Part shown: positions 23,307 through 31,415 of the stretch, piece after piece
Numbering within the stretch: position 1 is the first letter of the stretch
How the letters are laid out: each line of letters starts with the position of its first letter
Assembly: GCF_040409955.1 (NCBI RefSeq)
Contig: NZ_CP123384.1
Location: forward strand, 1,718,001-1,782,000
DNA length: 64,000 nucleotides
From: Salipiger sp. H15
Lineage (GTDB): Bacteria; Pseudomonadota; Alphaproteobacteria; Rhodobacterales; Rhodobacteraceae
Direction: 5' to 3'
Notes under the pieces: model-generated
Databases searched by the model: none
What the model saw: the letters and a program-made list of their open reading frames with translations, nothing else
Told to the model about the DNA's origin: nothing
Made by a program: the position numbers and the translations under genes

Positions 23307-24505
23307 GCGCGCTGCGGGCCCATCACGGCCTCGGCGGCGCCGACCAGCACCGCCGCCACCGCCTCGCATTCGCCCAGCGTGAGGCGCGCAGGCAGGCGGG
23401 TGTCGCAGGCGCGCTCGAGCATGGCGCGGGTGCGCGGCAGCTCGGGCAGGTCCTCGAGGAATTGCCAGTTCCAGAAGGCGCGGGCGTTGTCGGTCGAAAG
23501 CCCGAAGAGCTGCACCTTGACGCCGCTCGCCTCGGCCGCCGCGATGAAGGCGCGCATCTCCTCGGGGCCCATGCCGGTCAGGTTGAACTGCAGCGAGTCC
23601 GGCGCGCGCTCCTCGGGGCCGAGCTTGCGCGGCACCTCGATCCAGGGCGAGCGGTCCAGGATCGCCGCCACGTGGTCATGGTTGCGCCGCCCGTCGCGCA
23701 CCCGGCGTTCGACATGCGCGAGCTGCGGGCGGATGACGGCGGCGGAAAGGTTCGACAGGCGCAGGTTGTAGAGCGGCAGGCGGTTCTGCCAGCGGGAGAA
23801 GGCCTCTTCGAGCTCGGACGAATTGTCGCCCGGCGCCATGTGCTTCTTCCAGTTGTGCTCGTAGGCGCCCGAGAGGATCACCGCGCGGGCCACAAGTTCG
23901 GCGTCGTCGGTGATCAGGATGCCGCCTTCGCCGGCGTTGACCAGCTTGTAGCTCTGGAAGCTGAAGCAGCCGACGCGGCCGATCGTGCCGATGTTGCGCC
24001 CGGCCCAGGTCGTGCCGAGCGAATGCGCCGCGTCCTCGATCACCGGCAGGTCGCGCGCATCGCAGAGCGACAGGATCGCGTCCATGTCCGAGGTGTGGCC
24101 GCGCATGTGGCTGATCAGCACCGCGTCGACGCCGCCCAGCTTGGCCGCGAAGTCGGCCAGGTCGATGCGGTAGTCCTCGCCCACCTCGCAGAGCACCGGC
24201 ACGCAGTCGGCATGCACCACCGACGAGGGCACGGCGGCAAAGGTGAAGCCCGGGATCAGCACCTTCGCGTCGCGCGGCAGGTCCAGCGCCTTCAGCGACA
24301 GGAAGAGCGCGGCCGAGCAGCTCGACACCGCCAGCGCGTACTTGGCTCCCATCATCGCGGCGAACTCGCGCTCGAGCAGGGCGACGGGGGCATCCTCGGG
24401 GGCGGTGTAGCGGAAGAGGTCGCCGGAGAGCAGCAGCCGGTCGATCTCGGCGCGGGCCTCCTCGGGGATGGGCTCCGCGTCATGCATGTTCGGAAGACGG
24501 CTCAT
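23294..24505 (-). CDS. DegT/DnrJ/EryC1/StrS family PLP-dependent aminotransferase
   Basis: A 403-residue sugar-aminotransferase-type PLP enzyme. Seen are the SSCSAALFLSLKALDL segment, the Asp motif VIEDAAHSLG (157-164) and the PLP-binding Lys in CFSFQSYKLVNAGEGGILI (Lys187). DegT enzymes usually aminate keto-sugars, yet no sugar-nucleotide gene is nearby; instead it is just downstream of the gamma-glutamyl-amine genes in the same direction. A terminator separates them and an AT-rich stretch (24506-24560) may hold its own promoter, so membership of the amine pathway is uncertain. Confidence 0.88.
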   Translation of the reverse strand: MSRLPNMHDAEPIPEEARAEIDRLLLSGDLFRYTAPEDAPVALLEREFAAMMGAKYALAVSSCSAALFLSLKALDLPRDAKVLIPGFTFAAVPSSVVHADCVPVLCEVGEDYRIDLADFAAKLGGVDAVLISHMRGHTSDMDAILSLCDARDLPVIEDAAHSLGTTWAGRNIGTIGRVGCFSFQSYKLVNAGEGGILITDDAELVARAVILSGAYEHNWKKHMAPGDNSSELEEAFSRWQNRLPLYNLRLSNLSAAVIRPQLAHVERRVRDGRRNHDHVAAILDRSPWIEVPRKLGPEERAPDSLQFNLTGMGPEEMRAFIAAAEASGVKVQLFGLSTDNARAFWNWQFLEDLPELPRTRAMLERACDTRLPARLTLGECEAVAAVLVGAAEAVMGPQRAYGT

Positions 24506-24567
24506 ATAACCAAACCCAAATTGTTTATTCTGAAAATCTTAAACACCGCGTCCATGACGCCCAAGTG

Positions 24568-24593
24568 AAAATGCTTCCGCTGGGGAAGCATTT
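24568..24593 (-). terminator. Terminator of the gamma-glutamyl-amine gene cluster
   Basis: AAATGCTTCC (24569-24578) and GGAAGCATTT (24584-24593) form a perfect 10-bp stem with a 5-nt loop, ending in TTTT on the minus strand. It begins 24 nt after the oxidase stop codon. Confidence 0.7.
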
Positions 24594-24616
24594 CGCGGCG
24601 TTGAGCGGATTTTCTC

Positions 24617-25918
24617 TCAGAACCCGAGGCGGTCGCGCAGCGCGTACCAGCTCATCGCCAGCGCCAGCAGCGGCGAGCGCAGCGCCGCGCCGCCGGGGAA
24701 GCCCGGCACCGGCAGGGCCGCCATGGCGTCGAACCCGGCGGACTGTCCGCGCACCGCCTCGGCGAGCAGGCGTCCCGCGTGGACGGCGGTGCCGACGCCG
24801 TGGCCGGAATAGCCCGAGGCGCTCAGCACGTTGGGCGCGAGCCGGGCAAGTAGCGGCAGGCGCTTCATGGTGATCGCCAGCGTGCCGCCCCAGGCGTAGT
24901 CGATCTTGACGTCGCCCAGGTGGGGGAAGATCTCCAGCATCGGCTTGCGCACCAGCGCCTTGATGTCGGCGGGGAAGCGGTAGCCGTAGCTCTCGCCGCC
25001 GCCGAAGAGCAGCCGCCCGTCATGGCTGAGCCGGAAGTAGTTCACCACGAATTTCGAATCCGCCACCGCCACGTCGCGGGTCAGCACCTCGCGGGCGCGC
25101 CTGCCGAGCGGTTCGGTCGCGACGACGAAATTGTTGATCGGCATGACCCGCGCCGCCACCCTGGGCTCGAGCCCGCCGAGATAGCCGTTGCAGGCAAAGA
25201 TCACGTGGCCCGCGCGCAACGTGCCGCTGCCGGTGTGGACCAGCACCTCGCGCCCCTGCTCGACGCTCTCCACGTGGCTGGTCTCGTAGATCCGCGCCCC
25301 GGCCCCGGCGGCGGCCTTCGCCAGCCCGAGCGCGAAGCGCAGCGGGTGCAGGTGCGCGGCGCCCATGTCCAGAACCCCGCCGCGGTAGTCGGGCGAGGGG
25401 CAGAGCGCGCGGAAGGCGTCGCGGTCGAGCGCCTCGATCGCGTAGCCGTATTTCTCGCCCATGTGCGCGGCGTAGTGGTGCAGGTGCTCGACCTCGCCCT
25501 TCGAGGAGCCGCACCAGGCCACGCCGTCGCGCAGGTGGCAGTCGATGCCGTGCTTCGCGATCAGCGATCGGCAGAGATCCTTCGCCTCCTCGCCAAGATC
25601 CCAGAGCACCCGCGCCGCGGGTTCGCCGACGATCTTCTCGAGGCTGACCTGGTCCTGCCGCTGCCCCGAACCGAGCTGCCCGCCGTTGCGCCCCGAGGCG
25701 CCGAAGCCGACCCGGTGCGCCTCGAGCAGCGCCACGTCCAGCCCCGCCTCGGCGAGGTGCAGCGCCGCCGAGAGCCCGGTGTAGCCGCCGCCGATGATGC
25801 AGACGTCGGCCCGCGCCTGGCCTTCGAACTTCGGGAAGGGCGACAGCAGATCCGAGCTTGCCGCGTACCAGCTCTGCGGATACTCGCCGCGCCGATCGTT
25901 GGAGAACAGCAGATCCAT
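24617..25918 (-). CDS. FAD-dependent amine oxidoreductase (PuuB/OrdL type)
   Basis: A 433-residue DAO-family flavoprotein. The FAD-binding motif is DVCIIGGGYTGLSAALHLAEAG (about 38-59) followed by GASGRNGGQLGSGQ, the signature of gamma-glutamylputrescine oxidase and OrdL; the C-terminal motif SGYSGHGVGTAVHAGRLLAEAV is the FAD-contact end. By family it oxidises a gamma-glutamylated amine to the aldehyde. It lies 93 nt after the second glutamine-synthetase-like gene, with a dispersed repeat in the gap. An aldehyde dehydrogenase (PuuC) is not present in the window. Confidence 0.88.
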   Translation of the reverse strand: MDLLFSNDRRGEYPQSWYAASSDLLSPFPKFEGQARADVCIIGGGYTGLSAALHLAEAGLDVALLEAHRVGFGASGRNGGQLGSGQRQDQVSLEKIVGEPAARVLWDLGEEAKDLCRSLIAKHGIDCHLRDGVAWCGSSKGEVEHLHHYAAHMGEKYGYAIEALDRDAFRALCPSPDYRGGVLDMGAAHLHPLRFALGLAKAAAGAGARIYETSHVESVEQGREVLVHTGSGTLRAGHVIFACNGYLGGLEPRVAARVMPINNFVVATEPLGRRAREVLTRDVAVADSKFVVNYFRLSHDGRLLFGGGESYGYRFPADIKALVRKPMLEIFPHLGDVKIDYAWGGTLAITMKRLPLLARLAPNVLSASGYSGHGVGTAVHAGRLLAEAVRGQSAGFDAMAALPVPGFPGGAALRSPLLALAMSWYALRDRLGF

Positions 25919-25930
25919 CTCGCCCTCGTC

Positions 25931-25985
25931 CCCTCTTCCATATGGTCCAAATATCCCGGGGAGCGCGAGGGGCAGCGCCCCTCGC
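25931..25985 (-). repeat. Dispersed intergenic repeat, copy C
   Basis: On the minus strand: GAGGGGCGCTGCCCCTC (hairpin), CGCG, CTCCCCGGGATATTTGGACC. A near-complete copy of the family, placed inside an operon between the second ligase gene and the oxidase gene. Confidence 0.75.
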
Positions 25986-26011
25986 CTGTCCCGCCCCGCC
26001 GCGCTTCCCGC

Positions 26012-27376
26012 TCAGACGTTGAGCAGCAGGTGCTCGCGTTCCCAGGGCGAGATCACCGCGAGGAATTCCTCGTACTCGGTGCGCTTCACGATCGAGTAGA
26101 CGCGGGCAAACTCCGGTCCCAGCACCTCGTGCAGCTTGGTCGCCTCGTCGAACAGGTCGAGCGCCTGGCCGAGCACGCGCGGGATGTCGCCCTCGCCCTC
26201 GTAGGCGTCGCCGCGGAACTGCTTGGAGGGGCGGCGCTCCTCCATCAGCCCGAGGTAGCCGCAGGCCAGCGAGGCGGCGATGCCGAGGTAGGGGTTGCAG
26301 TCCATCCCCGCGAGCCGGTTCTCGACCCGCCGCGCCTCGGGGCTCGAGATCGGGATGCGGATGCCGGTGGTGCGGTTGTCGCGGCCCCATTCGAGGTTGA
26401 TCGGCGCGGCGCTGTCGCGCACGTAGCGGCGGTAGCTGTTGACGTAGGGCGCCAGCACCGCGATCGCCGCGGGCAGGTAGGTTTGCAGCCCGCCGATGAA
26501 GTGGAAGAAGGCGTCGGTCTCGCCCCCGGCCGGGCCGGAGAAGATGTTGCGCCCGGTCTCGCGGTCCATCACCGAGTGGTGGATGTGCATGGCCGAGCCC
26601 GGCTCGTCGGCGATCGGCTTGGCCATGAAGGTGGCAAAGCAGTTGTGGCGCAGCGCCGCCTCGCGGATCAGCCGCTTGAAGTAGAAGATCTCGTCCGCCA
26701 GCTTCACCGGATCGCCATGGCGCAGGTTGATCTCGAGCTGGCCGGCGCCGCCTTCCTGGGTGATGCCGTCGATCTCGAAACCCTGCGCCTCGGCGAAGTC
26801 GTAGATGTCGTCGATCACCGGGCCGAACTCGTCGACCGCGGTCATCGAATAGGCCTGGCGGGCGGCGGCGGGGCGGCCCGAGCGGCCCATCATCGGCTCG
26901 ATCTCCTTGGCGGGATCGAGGTTGCGGGCCACCAGGAAGAATTCCATCTCGGGCGCGACGACCGGGCTCCAGCCCTGCTCCTCGTAGAGCTTTACCACGC
27001 GCTTCAGCACGTTGCGCGGCGCGTTGGGGATCGGCTTGCCCTTGCGGTCATAGGCGTCGTGGATGACCTGCAGCGTCCAGTCCGCGGTCCAGGGCGCGGC
27101 GGTGGCGGTGCTCATGTCCGGGCGCAGGATCATGTCGCGCTCGATGAAGCCGACGGTCTCGTCCGCGGCATCGCCCCAGTCGCCGGTGATGGTCTGGTAG
27201 AAGATCGACTCGGGCAGGTGGAAATAGTCCTGGCGCGCGAATTTCGACGCCGGAACCGCCTTGCCGCGGGCGATCCCGGGCAAGTCGGCAATCACGCATT
27301 CGACCTCGTCAAGCCGTCGCCCCTCCAGGTAAGCGGTGGCGGGGAGGGGAAGCTGGTTGGTCCAGTCTTCGGTCAT
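26012..27376 (-). CDS. Glutamine-synthetase-like gamma-glutamyl-amine ligase (second copy)
   Basis: A 454-residue glutamine synthetase family protein of the PuuA type, which joins glutamate to an amine with ATP. Conserved points are PVVAPEMEFFLV (metal-binding Glu), ITQEGGAGQLEINLRHG, KPIADEPGSAMHIHHSV and NRTTGIRIPISSPEARRVENRLAGMDCNPYL, covering the nucleotide and glutamate sites. The start overlaps the stop of the amidotransferase gene (ATGA at 27373-27376), so ATG 27376 is certain. It differs clearly from the other ligase at 28124-29467, so the two may have different amine preferences or form a mixed complex. Confidence 0.9.
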   Translation of the reverse strand: MTEDWTNQLPLPATAYLEGRRLDEVECVIADLPGIARGKAVPASKFARQDYFHLPESIFYQTITGDWGDAADETVGFIERDMILRPDMSTATAAPWTADWTLQVIHDAYDRKGKPIPNAPRNVLKRVVKLYEEQGWSPVVAPEMEFFLVARNLDPAKEIEPMMGRSGRPAAARQAYSMTAVDEFGPVIDDIYDFAEAQGFEIDGITQEGGAGQLEINLRHGDPVKLADEIFYFKRLIREAALRHNCFATFMAKPIADEPGSAMHIHHSVMDRETGRNIFSGPAGGETDAFFHFIGGLQTYLPAAIAVLAPYVNSYRRYVRDSAAPINLEWGRDNRTTGIRIPISSPEARRVENRLAGMDCNPYLGIAASLACGYLGLMEERRPSKQFRGDAYEGEGDIPRVLGQALDLFDEATKLHEVLGPEFARVYSIVKRTEYEEFLAVISPWEREHLLLNV

Positions 27377-28059
27377 GCGAGAGCCTTTTGCTTGAAGAAA
27401 TGTGCGAACTGGTCGGCGATGGCGCGCTGGTCGAGCGGGATGCCGAGGGCCTTGCCCGCGGCGTCGAGCCGCTCCTGCGGCACCACGCCGGGGCCGCGGG
27501 TCTCGATCAGGGCGCGGGTGAAGTCGTCGTTGAATTCGGGGTGCGGCTGCACGGTATAGGCGCGGCCCGGGTAGAGCAGCGCGGCGTAGTCGCAGATGTC
27601 GGAGCTGGCGACGACCTCGGCGCCCTCGGGCAGCTCGGTGACCTGGTCCTGGTGCCAGGCGTTGATCACCTTCTCCTGCCCGTCGCGGAAGCGGTAGGTT
27701 GTCGGCCCGACGACCCAGCCGCCGGGGAATTTCTCGACCTTGCCGCCGAGCGCCTGCGCGATGATCTGGTGGCCGAAGCACACGCCGATCAGCGGGCGGC
27801 CCTGCGCGTAGATGTCACGGATCAGCTGCTCGAGCGGCGGGATCCAGGGGTGGTCCTCGTAGGCGCCGTGGCGCGATCCGGTGATGAGCCAGCCATCCGC
27901 CGACTCGGGGCCTTCCGGGAACTCGCCGTTCACCACCGCCCAGCTCTGGAAGTCGAAGCCGTAGCCGCCGAGCAGCCGGGCAAAGAAGTCGGGGTATTCA
28001 CCGGTCTCGGCCGCGAGTTCCGCGGGGACGAGTCCGGTCTGCAGTATGCCGATTTTCAT
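27373..28059 (-). CDS. Class I glutamine amidotransferase-like protein (possible gamma-glutamyl hydrolase)
   Basis: A 228-residue class I amidotransferase domain with an intact triad: Cys94 in LIGVCFGHQIIA, His173 and Glu175 in VQPHPEFN. Free-standing domains like this occur with glutamine-synthetase-like ligases in amine-utilisation clusters, where they may cut the gamma-glutamyl group off after oxidation, the job PuuD does in E. coli; this protein is not close to PuuD itself. It lies between the two ligase genes: 64 nt after the first and overlapping the second by 4 nt. Confidence 0.85.
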   Translation of the reverse strand: MKIGILQTGLVPAELAAETGEYPDFFARLLGGYGFDFQSWAVVNGEFPEGPESADGWLITGSRHGAYEDHPWIPPLEQLIRDIYAQGRPLIGVCFGHQIIAQALGGKVEKFPGGWVVGPTTYRFRDGQEKVINAWHQDQVTELPEGAEVVASSDICDYAALLYPGRAYTVQPHPEFNDDFTRALIETRGPGVVPQERLDAAGKALGIPLDQRAIADQFAHFFKQKALA

Positions 28060-28123
28060 GGATCACACGTTGGTTTCGCTGGCTCGAAGGTAGACCTGCC
28101 GCAAGGTCGCGGCAAGGCACCTG

Positions 28124-29467
28124 TCAGACCGTGTCGAGATAGATCTCCACCTGCTCGAGCGGCGAGAGCTCGGTCATGTAGAGCTGCTCCTGACGCTTGG
28201 TCAGCAGCAGGTTGTGGATCAGCTCCTGCGGCAGGATGCGGGGCATGATCTCGCTGGTCTCGAAGGCGTCCATCGCCGATTCCCAGTCGGTCGGGACCAT
28301 CGGCAGGTCCTGCGCATAGGCGTTGCCGGTGATCGGGGCGGGGGGCTCGATCTCGTCCTCGATGCCGTTGAGCGCGGCGCCGAGGATGGTGGCGATCAGC
28401 AGGTAGGGGTTCACGTCGCCGCCCGCCACGCGGTGCTCGATGCGCCGCGCCGCCGGGCTGCCCGAGGGCACGCGGATCGCCGCGGTGCGGTTCTCGTAGG
28501 CCCAGGAGATGCCGACCGGCGCGTGGTTGCCGGGGATCAGGCGATCGTAGGAGTTGAGGTGCGGGGCAAAGATCAGCGTGCTGTCGTGCATCGCGGCGAC
28601 GCAGCCGCCGATGGCGTGGTGCAGCACGTCGGTGCCCTTGGGGCCGCCGTCGTCGAAGATGTTGTTGCCGTCCTCGTCGAGCACCGAGAAATGCATGTGC
28701 ATCCCCGAGCCCGCGTAGTCCTCGTAGGGCTTGGCCATGAAGGAGGCGGCGAAGCCGTGGCGGCGCGCCATCCCCTTGAGCAGCATCTTGAAGAGCCAGG
28801 CATCGTCCGCCGCGCGCAGCGCGTCGTCCTGGTGCATCATGTTGATCTCGAACTGCCCGAGCCCCGCCTCGGAAATGGCGGTGTCGGCGGGGATGTCCAT
28901 GTCCTCGCAGGCGTCGTAGAGATCGGTGAAGAAGGTGTCGAAGGCATCGAGCGCGCGGATCGAGAGCACCTCGGCGGCCTTGCGGCGCTTGCCCGAGCGG
29001 GGCGAGACCGGCACCTGCAGCGTGCGGGTGCTGTCGTCGATCAGGAAGAATTCCATCTCGAGCGCGACCACCGGGGTCAGCCCGTGGCGCTTGTAGCGGT
29101 TGACCACCTGCGCCAGCGCGTGGCGGGGGTCGCCCTCGTAGGGCTTGCCGCCCTCGTGGTACATCCAGATCGGCAGGAGCGCGGTCGGCGCCTCGAGCCA
29201 GGGCATCGGCACGAAGCCGCGCTCGGTGGGCTTGAGCACCCCGTCGCGGTCACCGGATTCGAACACCAGCGGGCTGTCGTCGATGTCCTCGCCCCAGATG
29301 TCGAGGTTCAGCGCGGAGAAGGGGAAGCGCGTGCCGTCCTCGACGACCTTGTGTGCGAAGCGGGAGGGGACGCGCTTGCCGCGAGGCTGTCCGTTGAGGT
29401 CGCATGCGGCCACGCGGATGGTGCGGACCTGGGGGTTCTTGCGGAGCCAGGTTTTCGGGTCTGTCAT
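28124..29467 (-). CDS. Glutamine-synthetase-like gamma-glutamyl-amine ligase (first copy)
   Basis: A 447-residue glutamine synthetase family protein. The catalytic core motifs are present: PVVALEMEFFLIDD, ISEAGLGQFEINMMH, KPYEDYAGSGMHMHFSV and NRTAAIRVPSGSPAARRIEHRVAGGDVNPYL. It lacks the adenylylation-site region of true GlnA and begins with TIRVAACDLNGQPRGKRVP, the usual start of PuuA-like ligases. It is the first gene after the ABC importer terminator and has a palindromic operator-like site 13 nt before its ATG, so it probably opens a separately controlled transcript with the next three genes. Confidence 0.9.
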   Translation of the reverse strand: MTDPKTWLRKNPQVRTIRVAACDLNGQPRGKRVPSRFAHKVVEDGTRFPFSALNLDIWGEDIDDSPLVFESGDRDGVLKPTERGFVPMPWLEAPTALLPIWMYHEGGKPYEGDPRHALAQVVNRYKRHGLTPVVALEMEFFLIDDSTRTLQVPVSPRSGKRRKAAEVLSIRALDAFDTFFTDLYDACEDMDIPADTAISEAGLGQFEINMMHQDDALRAADDAWLFKMLLKGMARRHGFAASFMAKPYEDYAGSGMHMHFSVLDEDGNNIFDDGGPKGTDVLHHAIGGCVAAMHDSTLIFAPHLNSYDRLIPGNHAPVGISWAYENRTAAIRVPSGSPAARRIEHRVAGGDVNPYLLIATILGAALNGIEDEIEPPAPITGNAYAQDLPMVPTDWESAMDAFETSEIMPRILPQELIHNLLLTKRQEQLYMTELSPLEQVEIYLDTV

Positions 29468-29479
29468 TTTCTGTCCAAG

Positions 29480-29493
29480 AATTTGATCAAATT
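29480..29493 (-). promoter_or_regulatory. 14-bp palindrome before the amine-ligase operon (likely operator)
   Basis: AATTTGATCAAATT is a perfect palindrome and an AT-rich island, 13 nt upstream of the first ligase start codon. The position fits a repressor site over the transcription start. No regulator gene is adjacent, so the protein that binds it is unknown. Confidence 0.55.
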
Positions 29494-29544
29494 TAGCGTA
29501 GCGAGTCGGATCGAAGCTGGCAAGCGGGGGCTTGCGGCGGGAAA

Positions 29545-29570
29545 GGGAGTATTTTTGGAAAGATGAAAGG
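29545..29570 (+). repeat. Dispersed intergenic repeat, copy D (tail part)
   Basis: GGGAGTATTTTTGGAAAGA then TGAAAGG, a clear match to the tail of the family without the hairpin head. It lies between the importer terminator and the ligase promoter. Confidence 0.65.
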
Positions 29571-29623
29571 GGAGGCGGCGCGCGGCGGGGGGCCGGGAGC
29601 CGCGCCGCTGCGCGGCAGGCATG

Positions 29624-29655
29624 AAAAAAGCCGGGCGCGCGGGGCGTCCGGCTTT
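29624..29655 (-). terminator. Rho-independent terminator of the ABC importer operon
   Basis: AAAGCCGG (29627-29634) pairs with CCGGCTTT (29648-29655); on the minus strand the stem runs into six T residues. It begins 23 nt after the last permease stop. Confidence 0.85.
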
Positions 29656-29677
29656 GGGGGCTTTTGAAGGGGCGGCC

Positions 29678-30487
29678 TCAGCGCATCAGCAGGCGCGGGC
29701 GCATCCGGATTTTCTTGCGGCGCTCCTTCGGCAGGTGCCGGTTCAGCCGCTTGTTGATCAGCCCGAAGAGCCCCACGACCGTCAGCGTCAGCAGGATGAA
29801 ATAGCCCGCGAGGATCGGGTAGGGGATGAACGGGTTGAAGGTCTTGTCGGCGAAGTAGTTCGCGTAATAGAGCGCGTCGCCCCGCTGCTGCCAGGCCGGG
29901 AAGCCCGAGAAGAACACCAGCGTGGTGGCGTGGAAGAGGAAGATCGCCTCGTTGGTGTAGGCGGGCCACGCGAGCCGCAGCATGGTCGGCCAGACGATCC
30001 GCCGGAAGCGCGGCCAACCCGAGAAGCCGTAGGCATCCGCCGCCTCGACATCGCCCTTCGGCACCGAAAGCAGCGCGCCGTAGAAGATCTCGCCGGTATA
30101 GGCGGCGGTGTTCAGGAACAGCACCAGCGCCGCCCCGAGCCAGGCCGAGGTGAACGGATCGAAGGCGGGCGAGACGCCCTTGAGGCTGAGGAAGAGGAAG
30201 TAGGCGAAGAAGAACTGGATGAACAGCGGCGAGCCGCGGAACACGAAGATCACCCATTCCGCCAGCTTGCGGACCGGCGTGATCCGCGACGCCTTGCCGA
30301 GTGCCAGCGCGGTGGCGAGGAAGAAGCCCGTGACCAGCGCGACCACGCCGAAGTAGATGTTCCACAGCATCCCCGAGCCGATCAGCGTGAACTGCTGGCA
30401 CAGGGTGAAGTTGTCGCGCGGCAGCAGCCGCTCGCCGATGCCGATCGAGCGCAGCCCGTAGTCCGCGATGGTTTCCCAGCAGCTCAT
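29678..30487 (-). CDS. ABC transporter permease, polar amino acid/opine type (HisM/OccM-like)
   Basis: A 269-residue inner-membrane permease of the His/Glu/Gln/Arg/opine (3.A.1.3) class with about five membrane helices. The ATPase-contact EAA loop is VEAADAYGFSGWPRFRRIVWP, and FRGSPLFIQFFFAYF is the family signature after the second helix. It overlaps the upstream permease by 4 nt (ATGA). Together the two permeases would form the channel of an importer for a basic or amine-type solute. Confidence 0.92.
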   Translation of the reverse strand: MSCWETIADYGLRSIGIGERLLPRDNFTLCQQFTLIGSGMLWNIYFGVVALVTGFFLATALALGKASRITPVRKLAEWVIFVFRGSPLFIQFFFAYFLFLSLKGVSPAFDPFTSAWLGAALVLFLNTAAYTGEIFYGALLSVPKGDVEAADAYGFSGWPRFRRIVWPTMLRLAWPAYTNEAIFLFHATTLVFFSGFPAWQQRGDALYYANYFADKTFNPFIPYPILAGYFILLTLTVVGLFGLINKRLNRHLPKERRKKIRMRPRLLMR

Positions 30488-31365
30488 GTGGCCTTCCTCT
30501 GCGCTTCGCCGCCCATGGTCGCCTGGCCGTGGGTGAGCCGCTTCATGATCCGGTCGAGCACGATCTCGGAGACGCGGGTGAACAGCAGGTAGAAGACCAG
30601 CAGCGCCAGGAAGTACCACACGCGCCAGTCGGGGTGGGGGTAGTCGGTGAACTTGGTGGTCTTCGATCCGCCGAGCTCGCGCGCCCAGTAGACGATGTCC
30701 TCGACGCCGAGCAGGAACAGCAGCGGAGTGGCCTTGATCAGCACCATCCACAGGTTCGACAGGCCCGGCAGGGCATAGACCCACATCTGCGGCACGAGGA
30801 TGCGCCAGAAGGTCTGGCGGCGGGACATGCCATAGGCCTCGGCGGTCTCGAGCTGCGCATGCGGCACGGCGCGCATGGCACCGTAGAGCACGTTCGCGGC
30901 GAAGGCGCCGAAGACGATGGAGAAGGTCAGCACCGCGAGCGAGAAGCCGTAGGTCTCGTGCACCCACTGGGCGGCGTTCGAGAGCGGCAGCTTGGCCTGC
31001 GGGCAGACCACGAAATCATTGCCCTGGCGGATCGGCTGGTCCCAGTCGGGGCATTTCACCTTGTGACGCATCCACTCGAAGAACTGGTCGAGGGCGATCA
31101 CGAAGAAGAGGAAGAAGGCGATGTCGGGCACGCCGCGCACGATGGCGATATAGGCCTTGCCGAGCCACGACAGCGGCGGGAAATGCGAGCGCGCGGCCAT
31201 GGCGCCGCCGAAGCCGAAGGCGAGGGCGACGGGCGCGGTGATCGCCAGCAGCAGCAGCACGGTGCCCACCGACAGATAGATCGACAGGTGCTTGCCCGTG
31301 GTCAGGTAGCAGCTCAGCCATGCCAGGCCGTCGATCGCGTTGGGGTCGGTACACCAGGAGAACAT
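30484..31365 (-). CDS. ABC transporter permease, polar amino acid/opine type (HisQ/OccQ-like)
   Basis: A 293-residue permease partner. It shares IVRGVPDIAFFLFFVIALDQFFE with HisQ-type proteins and has the EAA loop LETAEAYGMSRRQTFWRILVP. An insert of about 45 residues between the second and third helices (WMRHKVKCPDWDQPIRQGNDFVVCPQ, with two Cys that could form a disulfide on the periplasmic side) is longer than in HisQ. It lies 50 nt after the binding-protein gene, separated by a stem-loop. Confidence 0.92.
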   Translation of the reverse strand: MFSWCTDPNAIDGLAWLSCYLTTGKHLSIYLSVGTVLLLLAITAPVALAFGFGGAMAARSHFPPLSWLGKAYIAIVRGVPDIAFFLFFVIALDQFFEWMRHKVKCPDWDQPIRQGNDFVVCPQAKLPLSNAAQWVHETYGFSLAVLTFSIVFGAFAANVLYGAMRAVPHAQLETAEAYGMSRRQTFWRILVPQMWVYALPGLSNLWMVLIKATPLLFLLGVEDIVYWARELGGSKTTKFTDYPHPDWRVWYFLALLVFYLLFTRVSEIVLDRIMKRLTHGQATMGGEAQRKAT

Positions 31366-31380
31366 GTCTTGTCAGCCGTC

Positions 31381-31403
31381 GAGGGGGCCGCGCGGGCCCC
31401 CTC
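31381..31403 (-). other. Intercistronic stem-loop between the binding-protein and permease genes
   Basis: GAGGGGGCC (31381-31389) and GGCCCCCTC (31395-31403) form a 9-bp GC stem with a 5-nt loop and no T tract. In importer operons such stems commonly protect the binding-protein message and lower permease expression; that role is inferred here. Confidence 0.6.
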
Positions 31404-31415
31404 CCGTTGGAGCGC

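Noticed and set aside
24920..27559. An 879-codon plus-strand frame opposite the oxidase and ligase genes
   Set aside because: It crosses two well-supported minus-strand genes and their intergenic repeat; composition is that of an antisense frame.
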